DNA from: Plutella xylostella
Lineage: Eukaryota > Arthropoda > Insecta > Lepidoptera > Plutellidae
Direction: 5' to 3'
Assembly: GCF_932276165.1 (NCBI RefSeq)
Contig: NC_064012.1
Coordinates: forward strand, 14,577,501-14,641,500
Length of the DNA: 64,000 bases
A program made the translations under genes and the position numbers. Below the pieces are notes generated by a model. The model was not told the origin of the DNA and did no database searches. It saw nothing but the letters and a program-made list of their open reading frames with translations. Positions within the stretch are counted from its first letter, which is position 1, and every line of letters starts with the position of its first letter. Below are positions 10,399 to 21,835 of this stretch, one piece after another.

Positions 10399-12305
10399 TC
10401 GCTAATAAACCTATGATAGTCGATCTGCTCTCTCAGCATTCTCCCAACTATCACCATCTCTTCATCATCATAGCGCAGCCGCGACGTATCCTTGATATGC
10501 GGCGCCACACACCCTGGCCGCGGAAACGTCCGCATATTGTAGTTTAGTATCTTCAAGTGACCCCATAGATGGAAAATCAAAAGTGAAAGAATCAAATCGT
10601 AGATGCAAAAGCATGAGGAACAGAAGTATGAAATAAACCAGTTGTATAGAAAGACAGGGATATAGCCGCTGTATTTGGTCTCGCTGTCGAAGGGTAGGCC
10701 GTAATAGACGGCGTGCTCGAACTCGAGGTCTGGAGGCTTGTCTTTCTTGAAGGCTCCACTGAAGATGTTGTTGGCTAGAGGGGTGGCGTTGAAGAGCACG
10801 ATGCCGCCCACCATCATGCCGGTCAGGTACATGGTGAAGAAGTGGGAGAGCTTGTGGATCTCGAGGTGGATCTGAAAGGGTTAGGTTTTAGGTAGGTGGG
10901 AGCTTAGGGTTGTTTGAGAAATAATGGATTATGATTGTGATAGAAGCATATCCCTAGATATAAGCTATTTCTACGAGTTTCAAACACCTCTATGTGGAAT
11001 TTGTATACTATAACTTTATAGGTAAATTTATTACATTCAACAGTATTTTGTGTAGGTTTATAATTTAATTCACTTAATTACTCTAAATGTTCGATTAAAT
11101 GGAATAGAAACTTTAGAAACTACAGTGATATGCAATATCTGTAGATAATGTGCAGAGAGGAACATTAACTTACCTTCATAGAATATTCGGAGGTGTGTCT
11201 GTGATAAAATAGATGTAGCTCTTCAATAAAGGATTTCGTTAGTGTTTGATAATTCTTGGTCAGCGGTAGCAGAAGCCTGGTCTGAAATAAACAAAACTTT
11301 GTATAATGTAGGAAGGAGATAGGTACCCTGGATTAACAACCTGGCTACTGTTTATTTGGAATTCCCACGGATTTTTTAAAGAAGACTTCGCTGGACACAG
11401 CTAATTAGTAATAGTAGACCATAAGAAACATAACACAGGTTCGTTCCTTATATTTTCCCTTAGATTGTCAACCACCTTACATCACTAAAACGGCGAATCG
11501 AATGTGGAAATAGATCGGACTCACTATGCGAAGAAGAGCTTCGAATGCTGCAAATATATCTTTTAACTGGCGGCCACCAAATGGTAAGAGAAGCGGCGGA
11601 TGTTATTAGAGACCCTCTGCACCTCGGTGGTGTCATAGAACTACAACACGTGTACGTGTCATTACGACCCATCACGTCACGTAGGCCTAGTCCACCACGC
11701 TGGCCTAGTCAATGCCGGCCAAACGCACACACATCACAAAATCACTTACCGAAGCGACAATATTCATAAAGAAAGTGATCCACACGTGTCCCATCCGAAA
11801 GAAGTCCTTCTTCCCCGTGTTCCTCAGCAGGTAGATGACGATGAAGGGGATGCACAGGAAGGACTGCAGGTTCAGGAAGAACTGTTCCACGTAGGCGCGG
11901 CGGCGGCGGTGCGGCGGGTGCGGCCACGAGCTCAGGCTTGTCAGCGTCCATTTCACCACTTTTATGTGCTTTATGTCTTCTAGTTTTTCCACGCCCCTGT
12001 TGGTGAGGTGGGTATTTGGGGGGTTATGGATAATATATATTCTAAAAGTTAGGTACGGCTGGTATTCTGTGGAGTAAGGACCCAGCCATGTGTGGTACAA
12101 TATTAACAAGAGAGACGTTAACAACAGTGGACTCTGTCTTTCAAAGCCAGTAAGTAGGGCAGAAAGTTGGCTAGGTTTTCTACCCGCTTAGTACCTAACT
12201 AGAGGTTCAGATTTTTTAATTTAACTTCTTTGTACGTAGATCACAGTGGAGATTATGAAATACGATTATAAGACATAAAACATACTCACTCGAGATCACT
12301 TCCAT
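10399..12305 (-). CDS. Odorant receptor (7tm_6 family), 5' part only
   Basis: Insect olfactory receptor subunit, a membrane protein that forms an odour-gated cation channel with Orco in sensory-neuron dendrites. Coding exons on the minus strand: 12286-12305 (MEVISS, least certain), 11750-11996, 11174-11281 and 10399-10871. All have GT-AG borders and compatible phases (20+247 nt, then 108 nt, then 473 nt). The protein reads EDIKHIKVVKWTLTS near the start, with hydrophobic segments QSFLCIPFIVIYLL, HVWITFFMNIV, YLTGMMVGGIVLF and NWFISYFCSSCFCIYDLIL. PLTKNYQTLTKSFIEE, FHLWGHLKILNYN and YDDEEMVIVGRMLREQIDYH follow, the last three being typical of lepidopteran receptors. About 280 of the usual ~400 residues are present. 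The last exon ends in phase 2 at a good donor (GTGAGT), but no downstream exons for TM5-TM7 were found in 1-10.4 kb. They lie beyond the left edge, or the gene is truncated. The intron at 11282-11749 holds a dispersed repeat fragment near 11683-11712. Confidence 0.85.
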
Positions 12306-14238
12306 CTGTTAAGAAGAATACACGCATATTACTTACTGCCCTCTAAGCATTTACTTAAAATTATTAATTACTTTTAAAATAACTCAGGGCAATGGAAAAA
12401 TTTCAACAAAACATAATTTAAACACCAAATACTTGATACACATCGAGAGTGACACACAGGTGATGAGAGCGATGAGTAGTTAGACTGAACCATATTGATA
12501 TATTACCTATAACTTTAGTCAAAGGACTCAATGAGTATAATTTTCGCGTTATGTGCACAATAAAATTGACAGGAGGTAAGTAATACCTTATGATACCTAC
12601 TTATAATAAGCCTTACACATGAATTGGAGATTCTGTTTTATTGAACTTTAATACTGCATAATGCAGATATAAGTAAAAATTGTAATAGATATTAAGGAAA
12701 AAGTTGAAAAGATGCTCGAGGAGTTTCTTTCGCCATTTCTTTCCTTCTCAATGACGGGGCCTTTGTGAAATGGTGGTAGATAAATAATTGTAAAATTTTA
12801 CGTCGATTAAACCATTTGAATTTGAAATTTGAATTTGCATGCCCCAAAGATGAGGTGACGGTGCCTACGTCTTGTGTTGGCAGAAATATTTATTGGGAGT
12901 AGTTGTAAGCGAAACGAGTTTCCAATTTCTTTGCGTATTAAACGATATTTTAGAGCTGAAATAACTATGCACAAATGACTAAGTATTTTAAAGTCCTAAT
13001 GAGCACCAGCAAAGTTAGGCCTGTATTTATTTATTATACGAGTAACATACCTACTTTCAAACATAGGTAAGTTAGGTAGGTTAGATACCTTGACAAAACT
13101 ATAATATGCAATATAAACTTGGAATTATCGTATAAATATTAAATAAGTGTATTGTTGATGTGCAGGCTACTGATTAACTGTTTATCATATCAAGCTGTTA
13201 TTATTTAAATCACCAGTTAGGTGCTGTGCAGTTGCCACAATTTTATTAGGTAAATAGGTACTTTATATGAGAACCTGAACGTATGAAAATTATTTAATTT
13301 TATAGGCTTTTTGCTTCAGTTTAGTCAAGGTTAGTTACTCCGACTAGTTAGTTACGAGACTAAGGATAGTCAAGTAATAGATATAACAAAAATTGGTTAT
13401 TCTTGAGAAGATGGACAGGTAATCTACCCGTGTGTACCTAGTATAGTATAGTACCTATGTATATTTTTTGCTATGTTTAGTATAAGTAGTTGGGTACTTC
13501 TGCTTTCCATTTGTTTTGTAATGTTAGGTACCCGCCCTAACTTACTCTCGCCATGTTCACGAAACTATATGGTTTTGGTTATGGCACTAACTAGCTTTTA
13601 GAACACTTCATTTATTAATGATACAACAAAATAAAAACACATGGGTATCATTTTCTTCATTTATAAATACATACGTAAACGTATTACTTAAGTGACTAGA
13701 ATTTATCCATACTCAAAAGTACAAACAACATTTATTTTATCACGTTAATAATTTAATAACAAAAACCTAATAACCTGCGAACTATAAAAAATACAAAATA
13801 TTACAAATCTAATGACTAGCGTTGAATACCTACTTATAAACATCAAGACTATATACCTTGAAATTGCCTCCTCCTGTACTTACGTAGTAAATAAATAAAA
13901 ATATATTTTCAAAAATGTTAACAACAATGAGATATCCTCTCCTATGATGAGGGTCAACCACTGAAAGTCTAGAAATTTTATAAATGAATAAGTAAGTACC
14001 ATAGTACTTAATGTAACTTTGGGCAGCAATGGTTAAATAAATAAATTATGGTAACTAAGTAAGTACTTACATAATACTTACGTATTATGAATTATGGGCT
14101 TATTTATGTGTTGAGTAATTAAAAACAAAAAACAACAACTAGATGTCACAATACAAAGATACACTTTCCGTTTTCTTGTCCGATTTTAACGTTAAATAAT
14201 TAGGCTGCGTTCCCACTAAGCAAACTGTTAGGTACTAG
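12306..14238. other. Intergenic stretch between the odorant receptor and bHLH genes
   Basis: Very AT-rich, with many TAGGTACCTA-like strings. No ORF with codon bias, splice context or repeats of clear structure. It probably contains the receptor promoter just above 12305, where no TATA box is obvious, and the 3' UTR and poly(A) region of the bHLH gene toward 14.2 kb. Confidence 0.45.
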
Positions 14239-14283
14239 CATAGAATAACGAGTACTAAGTAGTACCTACTTGTTATTCTATGG
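14239..14283. repeat. Short hairpin family, copy 1 (45 bp)
   Basis: CATAGAATAACGAGTAC on the left and the partly complementary TTGTTATTCTATGG on the right form an imperfect hairpin. A second copy is at 32455-32514. It directly abuts MITE family A here. Confidence 0.5.
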
Positions 14284-14372
14284 TACAGTAAAGGGCAGAA
14301 AAACCTGACCCCTCTCAGAAGCATTGTTACTATGGGAGGGGGTCAGGTTTCTCTGCACATGACCGTAGGTAC
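14283..14372. mobile_element. MITE family A, copy 2
   Basis: Starts GTACAGTAAAGGGCAGA and ends CTGCACATGACCGTAGGTAC. The centre is CATTGTTACTATG, the reverse of copies 1 and 3. It lies just below the coding end of the bHLH gene, in its probable 3' UTR or immediately downstream. Confidence 0.6.
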
Positions 14373-14501
14373 TAAGGCGCGCGTAACACTGGGCAAATAA
14401 CGCGAAATACTAGCAAACTGTGCCGAGTTCACACTACAGATTCGGCGGCGACCAGTTCGCCTCCTGGACACGCAGCCAGCTCCTCCTCTCTCTTCACCAG
14501 C

Positions 14502-17500
14502 TCAGTTGTTGTACGGTGCGTTGTCTGACCCGAGTGCCAGTGACGTCAGCACACTGCGGCGCTGCGGGTTCACTCCCAGGTTCTCCCAGTTGATCCAAGA
14601 TAGACGGGCCGTTAGATCTGGGTAACAAGCGTGTTAGTTAGGTAAAAACTCCTTCTTAGAAGGTTACCCGCAAAAATTTGCCTATATGTGAAAGCTTAAC
14701 TAATCTAACCGTAAAATAATATGTGATAGGTCCAGCCTCTCATCATCACAACCACAAACTATCACGTCCCCACTGCTGGGGCACGGGTCTCTGTCCAATG
14801 AAGGAAGGATTTATGCATTAGTCCACTACACGGGTCCAGTGCGACTTGGTTGACCCCCACACAAGCAAGCTTGTGCCGAGAGAGTTGTCTGGTAAGTGGT
14901 CAACCAGGGTGTTTTAAGCTGCCCGAGAAGAAATTAGTATTCTCTGCTATTTAATTGTACTTTAGCACTCATTGTCTTCTAAAATATTGGTTATAAGTTT
15001 AGTTTAAAAGTAGTAGGTAGAGTTTAAGTGTATCAGTTTCCTTAGTCTTATAATATTTACCGCTGGTGTTCCAGTGTGCGCGATCCGCCTTGATCTCGCC
15101 GCGAAGACATTTCTCAACATACGTGAGGGGGTCGTAATCTGCTTCCAATACCTGCGATTATAAAATGAAGATTAACACATTTACAAAAAAAATGTGACCT
15201 CAACGAGTAACATAGACGTTTGTGGGACAAATTTTCCTTGGAAGATAACAATTACAATCAATAAAGATGATTACAGATACCGCGATAGGATAAAACAGCA
15301 CAAAAGAAGCAGACGAGATAGAGTCAGCGTCCGGAAGCTTATTTTATGGTAAGCTATAGCTTAAAGCCTAGCGTCTACTGCGAGTTAAACTAAGTTAGTT
15401 CACATAGTTGAAAAAGTTTTTCATACATGTGCATCTACCGTAAACTATATGTATGAAAAACTGTCAAAACTATGCGAACTAACTTAGTTTGGACGCTCGA
15501 CTGTAGGGTTTGAACTCAAAATTAACAGATTCGCAGTTTGTTGTATCCTCCTTGGTTGGACCTGTAGGGCTATAGGCTCTTACCCATATAACTAGGTCCA
15601 ACCTCGGTGGATCAAACACTGACCTGGCACCAAGGCGATGTAGGCGAAGGAGGATCCCCCGAATACTGACCTCTCTCAACAAGGCGATGTAGGCGATAGC
15701 GAGCCTCAGCGTGTCGATCTTGCTGAGCCGCTTCTCGTAGGGGAAGGTGGGCACGTGGACCCGTAGCTCGTCGAACGCCGAGTTTATACTGCTAAAGGTA
15801 CGAGACCGACCGACGTTTTAGAAGCTTATAGTGTTCGGTCTTTTAGTTTTGGTAGGGTTTCTTGTAGAAATCATGTTGTTTTATCAAGTGCCAATTTCTC
15901 GGTAGGTTATCTAACCGACAGGGATTGATTTCTTAATTATACGTCATCTCCATATAAAATTTATGACAGATGTATCAAAAGTCAACCACTACTCCCTGCT
16001 TATGCTCTAACCGACTATGGAGAAATTGGCAGTAAGCCCCAGTTTCATCATACTCGGTTAGATCATAATTAACCTGTCTGTCAAGAATTTAATAAGAAGA
16101 TGACGTATAATTGACGAACTAATCCCTTGTTATGATCTAACCGAGTATGATGAAACTGGGGCTAAAGGGTTTAGAAGATGGAATTTTATGGGTAAAGAGA
16201 GGTTTAGGCTAGCACACGTATTCATAGAACTTAGAAATCGATTGATAATTTCATTAATTTATAGCTTGAAATTAATAATAAATCTGTCATACAAGTTTCA
16301 AGCTTAGCGCAATGTAGTTCTATGAATACGGGGATGGTCCTCTCCTATTTCGATGTCATCAATTCAAAAACGATAATCATGAATTGATGATATCCTATAT
16401 TCAAATGCCCGCATCACTTCTCATATTACGGGATACCTAGGTATAGGCAACCAGAATAACTGTTAGGTTCAATATTAGGGTCGGACTGAACAATACCAAA
16501 ATGTAGGGTTAGAGAGTAGTAGGATAAACAGATGAATAACGCTTACATACCTTACATAAACTTTACTGTTACTATCACATTTTAAACGTCTGAGTTCTAG
16601 AAAAGATCTTGAAACAGGGCTGAAATCTATTGGTTCCGCGCGTTTACCGACGCTAGGCCTAAATGTGCGCGGTTTTGTTTTATATTTTCACTTTAAGTTT
16701 TTCTTTTCAGTCATCAATTTAATATACGAGACGACAAGCGAATATTTGCTGATTTTAGTTTAGTTAAAATTATTGCATGATAAGTACCTAAGTAATTCTG
16801 CAAGAGCTTATAAGAGCATTTTTTCTTGTCTATAATCGGGGCTTATTATCAGCAATAGTAAAACTTTGAATAACTGGAGTTCACTCTTCTTAAACTGAGG
16901 CTGTTTTTTACAGCATGCGGATTTTATTACGCACAGGATTTGATAGCACGGCATTTCCCGCGTCTCGCGTTCATAATTCCATGGCGTTACATTGAGTACT
17001 TGTGCGAGATCTAATCCGCATGCTGTTAAAAACAGACTGAGGCAAATAAGAACTACCGCAGTCAAATGGGGTGATCAGGAAACAATAGTCAGTAGCATCG
17101 AAGTAGAAAAAAAAGGCGGAAGGAATCTCGCTAACTAAAAACTGAAAGCACCCAGTAAGGCATATTTCATTAATACTATGAGCCCGACATACTCAAAGTA
17201 AGTTATCGCTCCTACGCACCCACACACTCTCATGTCACCGCCATTGTTGTGCCTCATTTTTTAGTTAGCGAGCTTCAGAAACTTCTATACCTTGTTTCAC
17301 GGGGAAAGTCATCTGATACAAACAAAAACTAGCCTTATTCGAATGTAATAAGGGTTCTGTCAGATGTCTTTCCCCGTGAAACAAGGTATAGCGATGGTCA
17401 GGAGTAGTCAAATGGTACCCATTGGGTCCGGAGCTCAGCATGCGGCGTCTCTCGCGCACGTTGGTCTTTGAATGACTGGAGTTCAGAGACTGTTCTTTCA

Positions 17501-19560
17501 CACAAATAAGAACTAGGGCAGCCAAATGGGCCGATCAAACAAAAGTCAGAAGGACTAGTACGGGGCGCATTTCAGACGTGACAAAAGTTTTTCTTCGCAC
17601 TCAATCACATCGCGGAGCCTCAAGAGAGTCAAGAGCGAGCGCGATGGTAAACTTTCGTGACTTCTTAATTGCACCCTGTCCCTTTAGAGTCCCTTTATCC
17701 CTTTAGATGTATAAGTAAAATTAGGTGATTCAAACGAAAGTCAGGAGTAGTCAAATGGTACCCAGTGGGTCCGGACCTCAGCATGCGGCGTCTCTCGCGC
17801 ACGTTGGCGGCGGCGCGCTGCACGCGGTACGGGGAGCCCCCGCACTGGTACTCCAGGTCTGCACCGCTTTCCAGATGGTTGTCTGTTGGGAGGGGGTGTT
17901 GTGGTGAGGGTTTTGGGAAAGTGTTGGCAGCTTTGGTTGATACAAAGGCTACTTTATAAACAGATTTTTAATAGAACATATAAGCAATGGCTATTCGGTG
18001 AAAGAAATGCTGAAGGATTGAGCACTGAAAGAAGTAACCTATATGCAGAAGATTGCGTTTAGTTGAATATCGACAGTTAAATGTACGACAGCTGCGGTTT
18101 AAAAAAGTGAAATATTTAGAGATGATATTGGATTGCAAAAGATTTCCAAAGGATGTCGATGTACAATAGCTTTAGGTCAAGGCTACATGATTTTTGGGTA
18201 GGTATAGAGACGAGATCGTGGGTGTCTGACACAAAAAAGAATTGCATCACGGCTCACGGCCAATAAGATTATAATACTTAGTATTTATAACTCATTATAT
18301 TATTCGTCACATCCGTATTCAATTCAACCATTGGTCAAAAATCGCAACTAGTTATTGGTTAAAAAAAAGGTTAAACACAAATAAAATATATAGGTACGTA
18401 ATCACACTAGACAAAGTGACTTGACTTATAGTTAAATAATAAATGGGTGTCAATACGACCTGCCGAGAGCACTAACACTTCTAAACCTTCCCACCTCTAC
18501 GCTCCCAGCTCAATCACCCACCTCCATGCAACTGCCTGGTGTGATGGTGGACATACGCAGCGAGAGGCAGCTGCTGCAGGCGGGACCTGGCGGCGGCGTA
18601 GACACACGAGGGCAGCTCCCCCAGAGCTGGCGGGGCCTCGTCGTCGGAGGGACAGGAGAACTTGAGGCCGTAGTCTAGGCGCGCCTCGCTGCGGGGAGAG
18701 ATTTAATTTAATTTTATATTTTATATATTTTGGCTGCAAACAGTCATTAGGAAAACTATACAATGCTAGTTATCTTTACTGTCTTTACTAAACTATAAGG
18801 TACAGACCAAAAAGGGCCGAATATTAAGATTGTTTATTGAAGGTTAAATAATGCGATGGGTGCATAGGAGTATTTCTTAAAAATAACTTTAAGCTAATAT
18901 CAGCATTAAATATATGTCTTTCGGTCCGTATAATATCAAAGCATGGCATTTGTGCAACTCAGTGTAAGAGTGGTAGCTGGTGGTGGAAAGATGACGAAGA
19001 AGACAGGTATACTTGCTACGAGAATCTTCGCACCAAAATCTTTGAAAATGTTTTGATTTTTAAATCTAAGCAAATACTTAATTAAGTATTTTTGATAGCT
19101 ACTCATAAAAGCTACTCATATATTTTTTATTTTAAAATAAATTACTTCTTCAATGCTATGTTCATCAGAAAATATTTCAATACATGAAAGGAAATAAACA
19201 ATTTCAATTTCCATGTAGCATTAATAGACTCGCAAAAATATATGTATCATTTGATAAATAAAGAAAAAAATATTCAGAAGTTAAAATGTTTATTACGATA
19301 TTTACAGTTTGACGTGTATCGATATTCATCGGAAATGAATTTTATAAATATGGGCATCAATGAATTAATAGTATCAAATAGATTTTTATGAATTGAAACT
19401 ATTGTAAAAGTGCGTTTTATTATTTAAAATATATAAAATAATTAAATACTTACTTAAAACATTATTATAAGCACATAATATTTATGTTTAATGGATTACT
19501 TCTTAAAACCTACTTTAAATAATAAACTTACTTTAACGACGGCGATGTAGAGTCCGCCAT
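14502..19560 (-). CDS. Fer2: bHLH transcription factor, PTF1 family (Fer2-like)
   Basis: Nuclear DNA-binding factor that dimerises with an E-protein and binds E-boxes. In Drosophila, Fer2 acts in dopaminergic neuron development and maintenance (established knowledge). Six coding exons: 19532-19560, 18522-18688, 17777-17882, 15671-15788, 15061-15151 and 14502-14617. Their lengths 29+167+106+118+91+116 sum to 627 nt, or 208 aa plus TGA, and every junction is GT-AG and in phase. Start MADSTSPS, with good ATG context (CAAATGG). The basic region is QRAAANVRERRRM (about residues 87-99). Helix-loop-helix follows: INSAFDELRVHVPTFPYEKR, then LSKIDTLRLAIAYIALLRE (to residue 140). A conserved PTF1-type C-terminal part reads DYDPLTYVEKCLRGEIKADR and LTARLSWINWENLGV. 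The tail lies within the last 25 residues. HVPTFPYEKRLSKIDTLRL favours Fer2 over Fer1 (IPTLPYEKRLSK) and Fer3 (VPTFAYEKRLS). An intron holds a broken duplicate of the exon 3 end. Confidence 0.9.
14739..14930 (-). repeat. Dispersed repeat fragment (family F, copy 1)
   Basis: Contains TCACGTCCCCACTGCTGGGG, CACGGGTCTC, AATGAAGGAAGGATTTA and GTCCACTACACGG. The same ordered blocks occur at 33884-34018 and 35770-35872, with a short piece near 11683-11712. It lies in the last intron of the bHLH gene. The tail direction is inferred from the CATCATCAC-rich edge. Confidence 0.5.
16036..16162. mobile_element. Palindromic MITE with 33-bp arms
   Basis: GCCCCAGTTTCATCATACTC at 16036 continues to CATAA at 16068 and is matched by its reverse complement ending at 16162. 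The outer flanks (15900-16035) repeat looser pieces of the same sequence (TCTAACCGACAGGGATTG; CTAACCGACTATGG), suggesting a larger or nested element. It lies in the bHLH gene intron. Confidence 0.55.
16901..17035. repeat. Inverted repeat in bHLH intron
   Basis: CAGCATGCGGATT within 16901-16923 pairs with 17013-17035 (AATCCGCATGCTG), with extended imperfect arms. Short flanking pieces (CAAATAAGAACTA, CAGTCAAATGGG) recur at 17500-17540, so this intron has a history of local duplication. Confidence 0.45.
17285..17390. repeat. Inverted repeat with 31-bp arms
   Basis: 17285-17315 (TACCTTGTTTCACGGGG within) and 17360-17390 are near-perfect reverse complements. They enclose a 44-bp AT-rich loop. 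It sits immediately below the broken exon copy at 17397-17464. Confidence 0.55.
17397..17464 (-). pseudogene. Duplicated 3' end of Fer2 exon 3 with dead splice donor
   Basis: These 68 bp match 17740-17807 with two differences. On the minus strand both read NVRERRRML and continue into the intron start. In the functional copy the exon ends CTGAG|GTCCGG. Here the same place reads CTGAG|CTCCGG, so the GT donor is lost. Upstream homology stops inside the AAN codons, and there is no acceptor or open exon. This is a partial intragenic duplication that cannot be spliced like the original. Confidence 0.8.
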
Positions 19561-20235
19561 TTGAGTTCTGGCGCCGGACATTTTCACTTGGAAGATAATT
19601 TTTAATATTTTTATCGGACCACTGCCACCGGGAAACGTCTCTGTCACAATGAGACCAAGAATTGTTCTCCCGACAGACCACGGATGCTGTTAACACACCC
19701 CCTAAGCTACAAAACATCACATCTCCACCCCCTTCTAAAGATGAGTTCTAACTCAACTAGACAGGGTTGAAATTGCAAGGCACGTAGATTCAACCCCGAA
19801 ATAGGGGTGGGGCCAAAATCTGGGAGAAAAAGGGGCGGTCCATTCTAAGTGGCAGTCGATAAGGATGGACAGAGAATTAAATAAAATTACATTTAGATCC
19901 TTACGTAACATAATTATATCGCAGTTATCTGCACAGTTTATACAATTTTTTTTTATATAGGCGATAGATCATGCAGTTATGTTTGTAATTAAATTATGAA
20001 GTGAAGTAGCGATAATCGCAAGCAGATAAGTACCTAAGTACCAGTACGTAAATAAAAGGATTTCTAACTTAAAATCTCGTGTAATAAAATAACTTTCTTA
20101 GTTCATGTATGTACCTTTAGGTAAGTAGGACTAAGGGTATGACTGTGTGGTGTGGTGGAGCTTTTAACATCAAATTAATAGGATAACATGAATACCAAAA
20201 TCTTCATAAAATAACATGTCCAAGTAAGTATCCCA
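19561..20235. other. Upstream region of the bHLH gene
   Basis: Holds the likely 5' UTR and promoter of the minus-strand bHLH gene. 19561-19740 is relatively GC-rich, with CGGCGCC- and CCACCGGG-type sites. No clear TATA box at a fixed distance. Beyond 19.85 kb it becomes AT-rich, with no gene seen. Confidence 0.35.
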
Positions 20236-20985
20236 ATGTATAATGTCCATATCGATAGACTTGAAAAAGTACAAAGAAAGTTTATGAGGCATCTCAACTT
20301 TCGCAACTTTAGCATCGTAAGTGATTATGCAGAGTCTTGTAGGATGCACCATTTACTCCCCCTGTCTGAGCGTCGAACTGTATCAGATGTTGTTTACCTA
20401 ATCAAGATTGCGAGAGGCGAGGTTGACTGTCCTGAACTGCTAAGTAGGCTCTTATTCCGCTGTAGTAACCTTAAACATAGAAATAAACTTTTTATTTTGC
20501 GTCTTGCGTGACAAACTGTGTTTTACGGCTTGTTTTTGTGTAAGTTCGAACCTGATCTCTCACGATACAGGTGTTACCTAGTGTGAGGATCACAGTGTGT
20601 TGTGATTTAAGTTAAACTTTTAAATTTTAATAAAGATTTTTGCATTTTCATTTTCAAACATACTTTTCATACCGCAGCGGTATCTACTAACTATAGAGCC
20701 AACTCATTGATCGTGCGGTCCTGCAGGACATTTAATAGACTGGAGCGTGAAGTTGATCTGGATCTATTTACAACAAGTATTGCAAAGGTGAGGCGAGCTA
20801 TTAGTTCATTATTTTTCAGTATAGGTGATAACCCTTAGTATAAGTTTATTTATAAGTTGATTGATATTTTTGTATGTATACATAGTTAGTTTTTAGTTGG
20901 TGTACCTATCTTGTTTTTTGTAAGAGCTTACAATTAGTATTTCTTTTATTAAAATAAAATAAAATAAATAAAATAAGTATTTAGT
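20236..20985 (+). mobile_element. LINE 3' fragment (Jockey-like), interrupted
   Basis: C-terminal piece of a non-LTR retrotransposon ORF2. It reads VHIDRLEKVQRKFMRHLNFR and then HLLPLSERRTVSDVVYLIKI up to about 20511. After a ~157-bp insert it resumes (STNYRANSLIVRSCRTFNRL) to a TAG at 20836-20838. A short 3' UTR and an (AAAT)n tail near 20951-20985 follow. It aligns residue by residue with the minus-strand LINE at 22424-23618 (RIQNKFLKHINFR; TNYAANSFLYRACKNYNNKF). It is 5'-truncated and dead. Confidence 0.75.
20512..20668. repeat. 157-bp insert splitting the LINE
   Basis: Lies between KLFILRL and AVSTNYRAN of the host LINE. Contains GTTCGAACC, resembling a tRNA B box, and ends in AATAAAGATTTTTGCATTTT. 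No clear target duplication was seen, so insertion versus a replaced segment is unresolved. Confidence 0.4.
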
Positions 20986-21624
20986 CCGCAAATCAAATAA
21001 TACAGACATCACCCGTACACACCGAAATCCGTAACACAACCGAGCTGTGTTATTCGAAAACTTTTCGGCAGTTAGAAAAATCGTATTTTCACATCTCTAT
21101 TTCCTGCAGAATCAATAAAGGTTCTGCCAACGGCAGGCCTGCGGGGGACTACAGGGGGTGTCAAAGGCAGCGGGGGGAGAGGGGAGGGGATGGTCGTGTT
21201 TCTGACAGCCTCCAATAAAACGCACGCCACTGTACCATAAAGAACCTTCCAAGTGTATAATCAAATGTTAATGGACTTGAATGAAACTGTATTCGTGAAA
21301 GCCTTTCTTTTATGAAAGTGAAAACTATATACCTTATAAGATGAAGGAAAACTAGTTAAGTACTTACTTACTTATAATAAAACACATAAATAACTATAAG
21401 TGGGTAACTAGGTAGTAAGTAAGGAAATAAAAGCTATTTTACAATAAAAATTACATCAATAAATTGAACAGCAAATTTTATACATGTATGTTACCTATGT
21501 ATTTTATACATGTATTACTGCGTCGCGTCGGAAGATCCCAAGTACTTACCTTGACCATAACACATAAGAAGACAAGTTATCTATTATAGAACATCTATTG
21601 TGCTTAAACACGATCGATACCGAC

Positions 21625-21835
21625 TTCTTCAGGTCATTGTAATGGGCAAGGTTGAAGGGAAAAGATGTCGTGGAAGATCGTCGCCGCGGAAGGAAGTCGT
21701 GGCTCCGTAATATAAGAGAATGGACGGGTGGCCAGCGTAGAACAGCTGATGCGCTTGGCGAAGAATAGAGAGGAGTATGAGAACTGACCGCCAACCTGCA
21801 GTAGTGAAGAGGCACAAAAAGAAGAAGAAGAAATT
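21625..21835 (+). mobile_element. LINE C-terminal fragment with GAA-rich tail
   Basis: Reads GKVEGKRCRGRSS in one frame, then SWLRNIREWTGGQRRTADAL after a frameshift, ending in an AAGAAGAAGAAG tail. GKVEGKR...G...SWL.NLR.WTG is the usual C-terminal end of an arthropod LINE reverse transcriptase. A broken remnant. Confidence 0.6.

Noticed and set aside
11545..11983. Plus-strand frames over the odorant receptor exon
   Set aside because: Antisense shadows of a well-supported spliced exon on the minus strand.
18447..18763. Alternative frames over bHLH exon 2
   Set aside because: Only the frame joining MADSTSPSL to the DNHLESG exon satisfies both splice phases.
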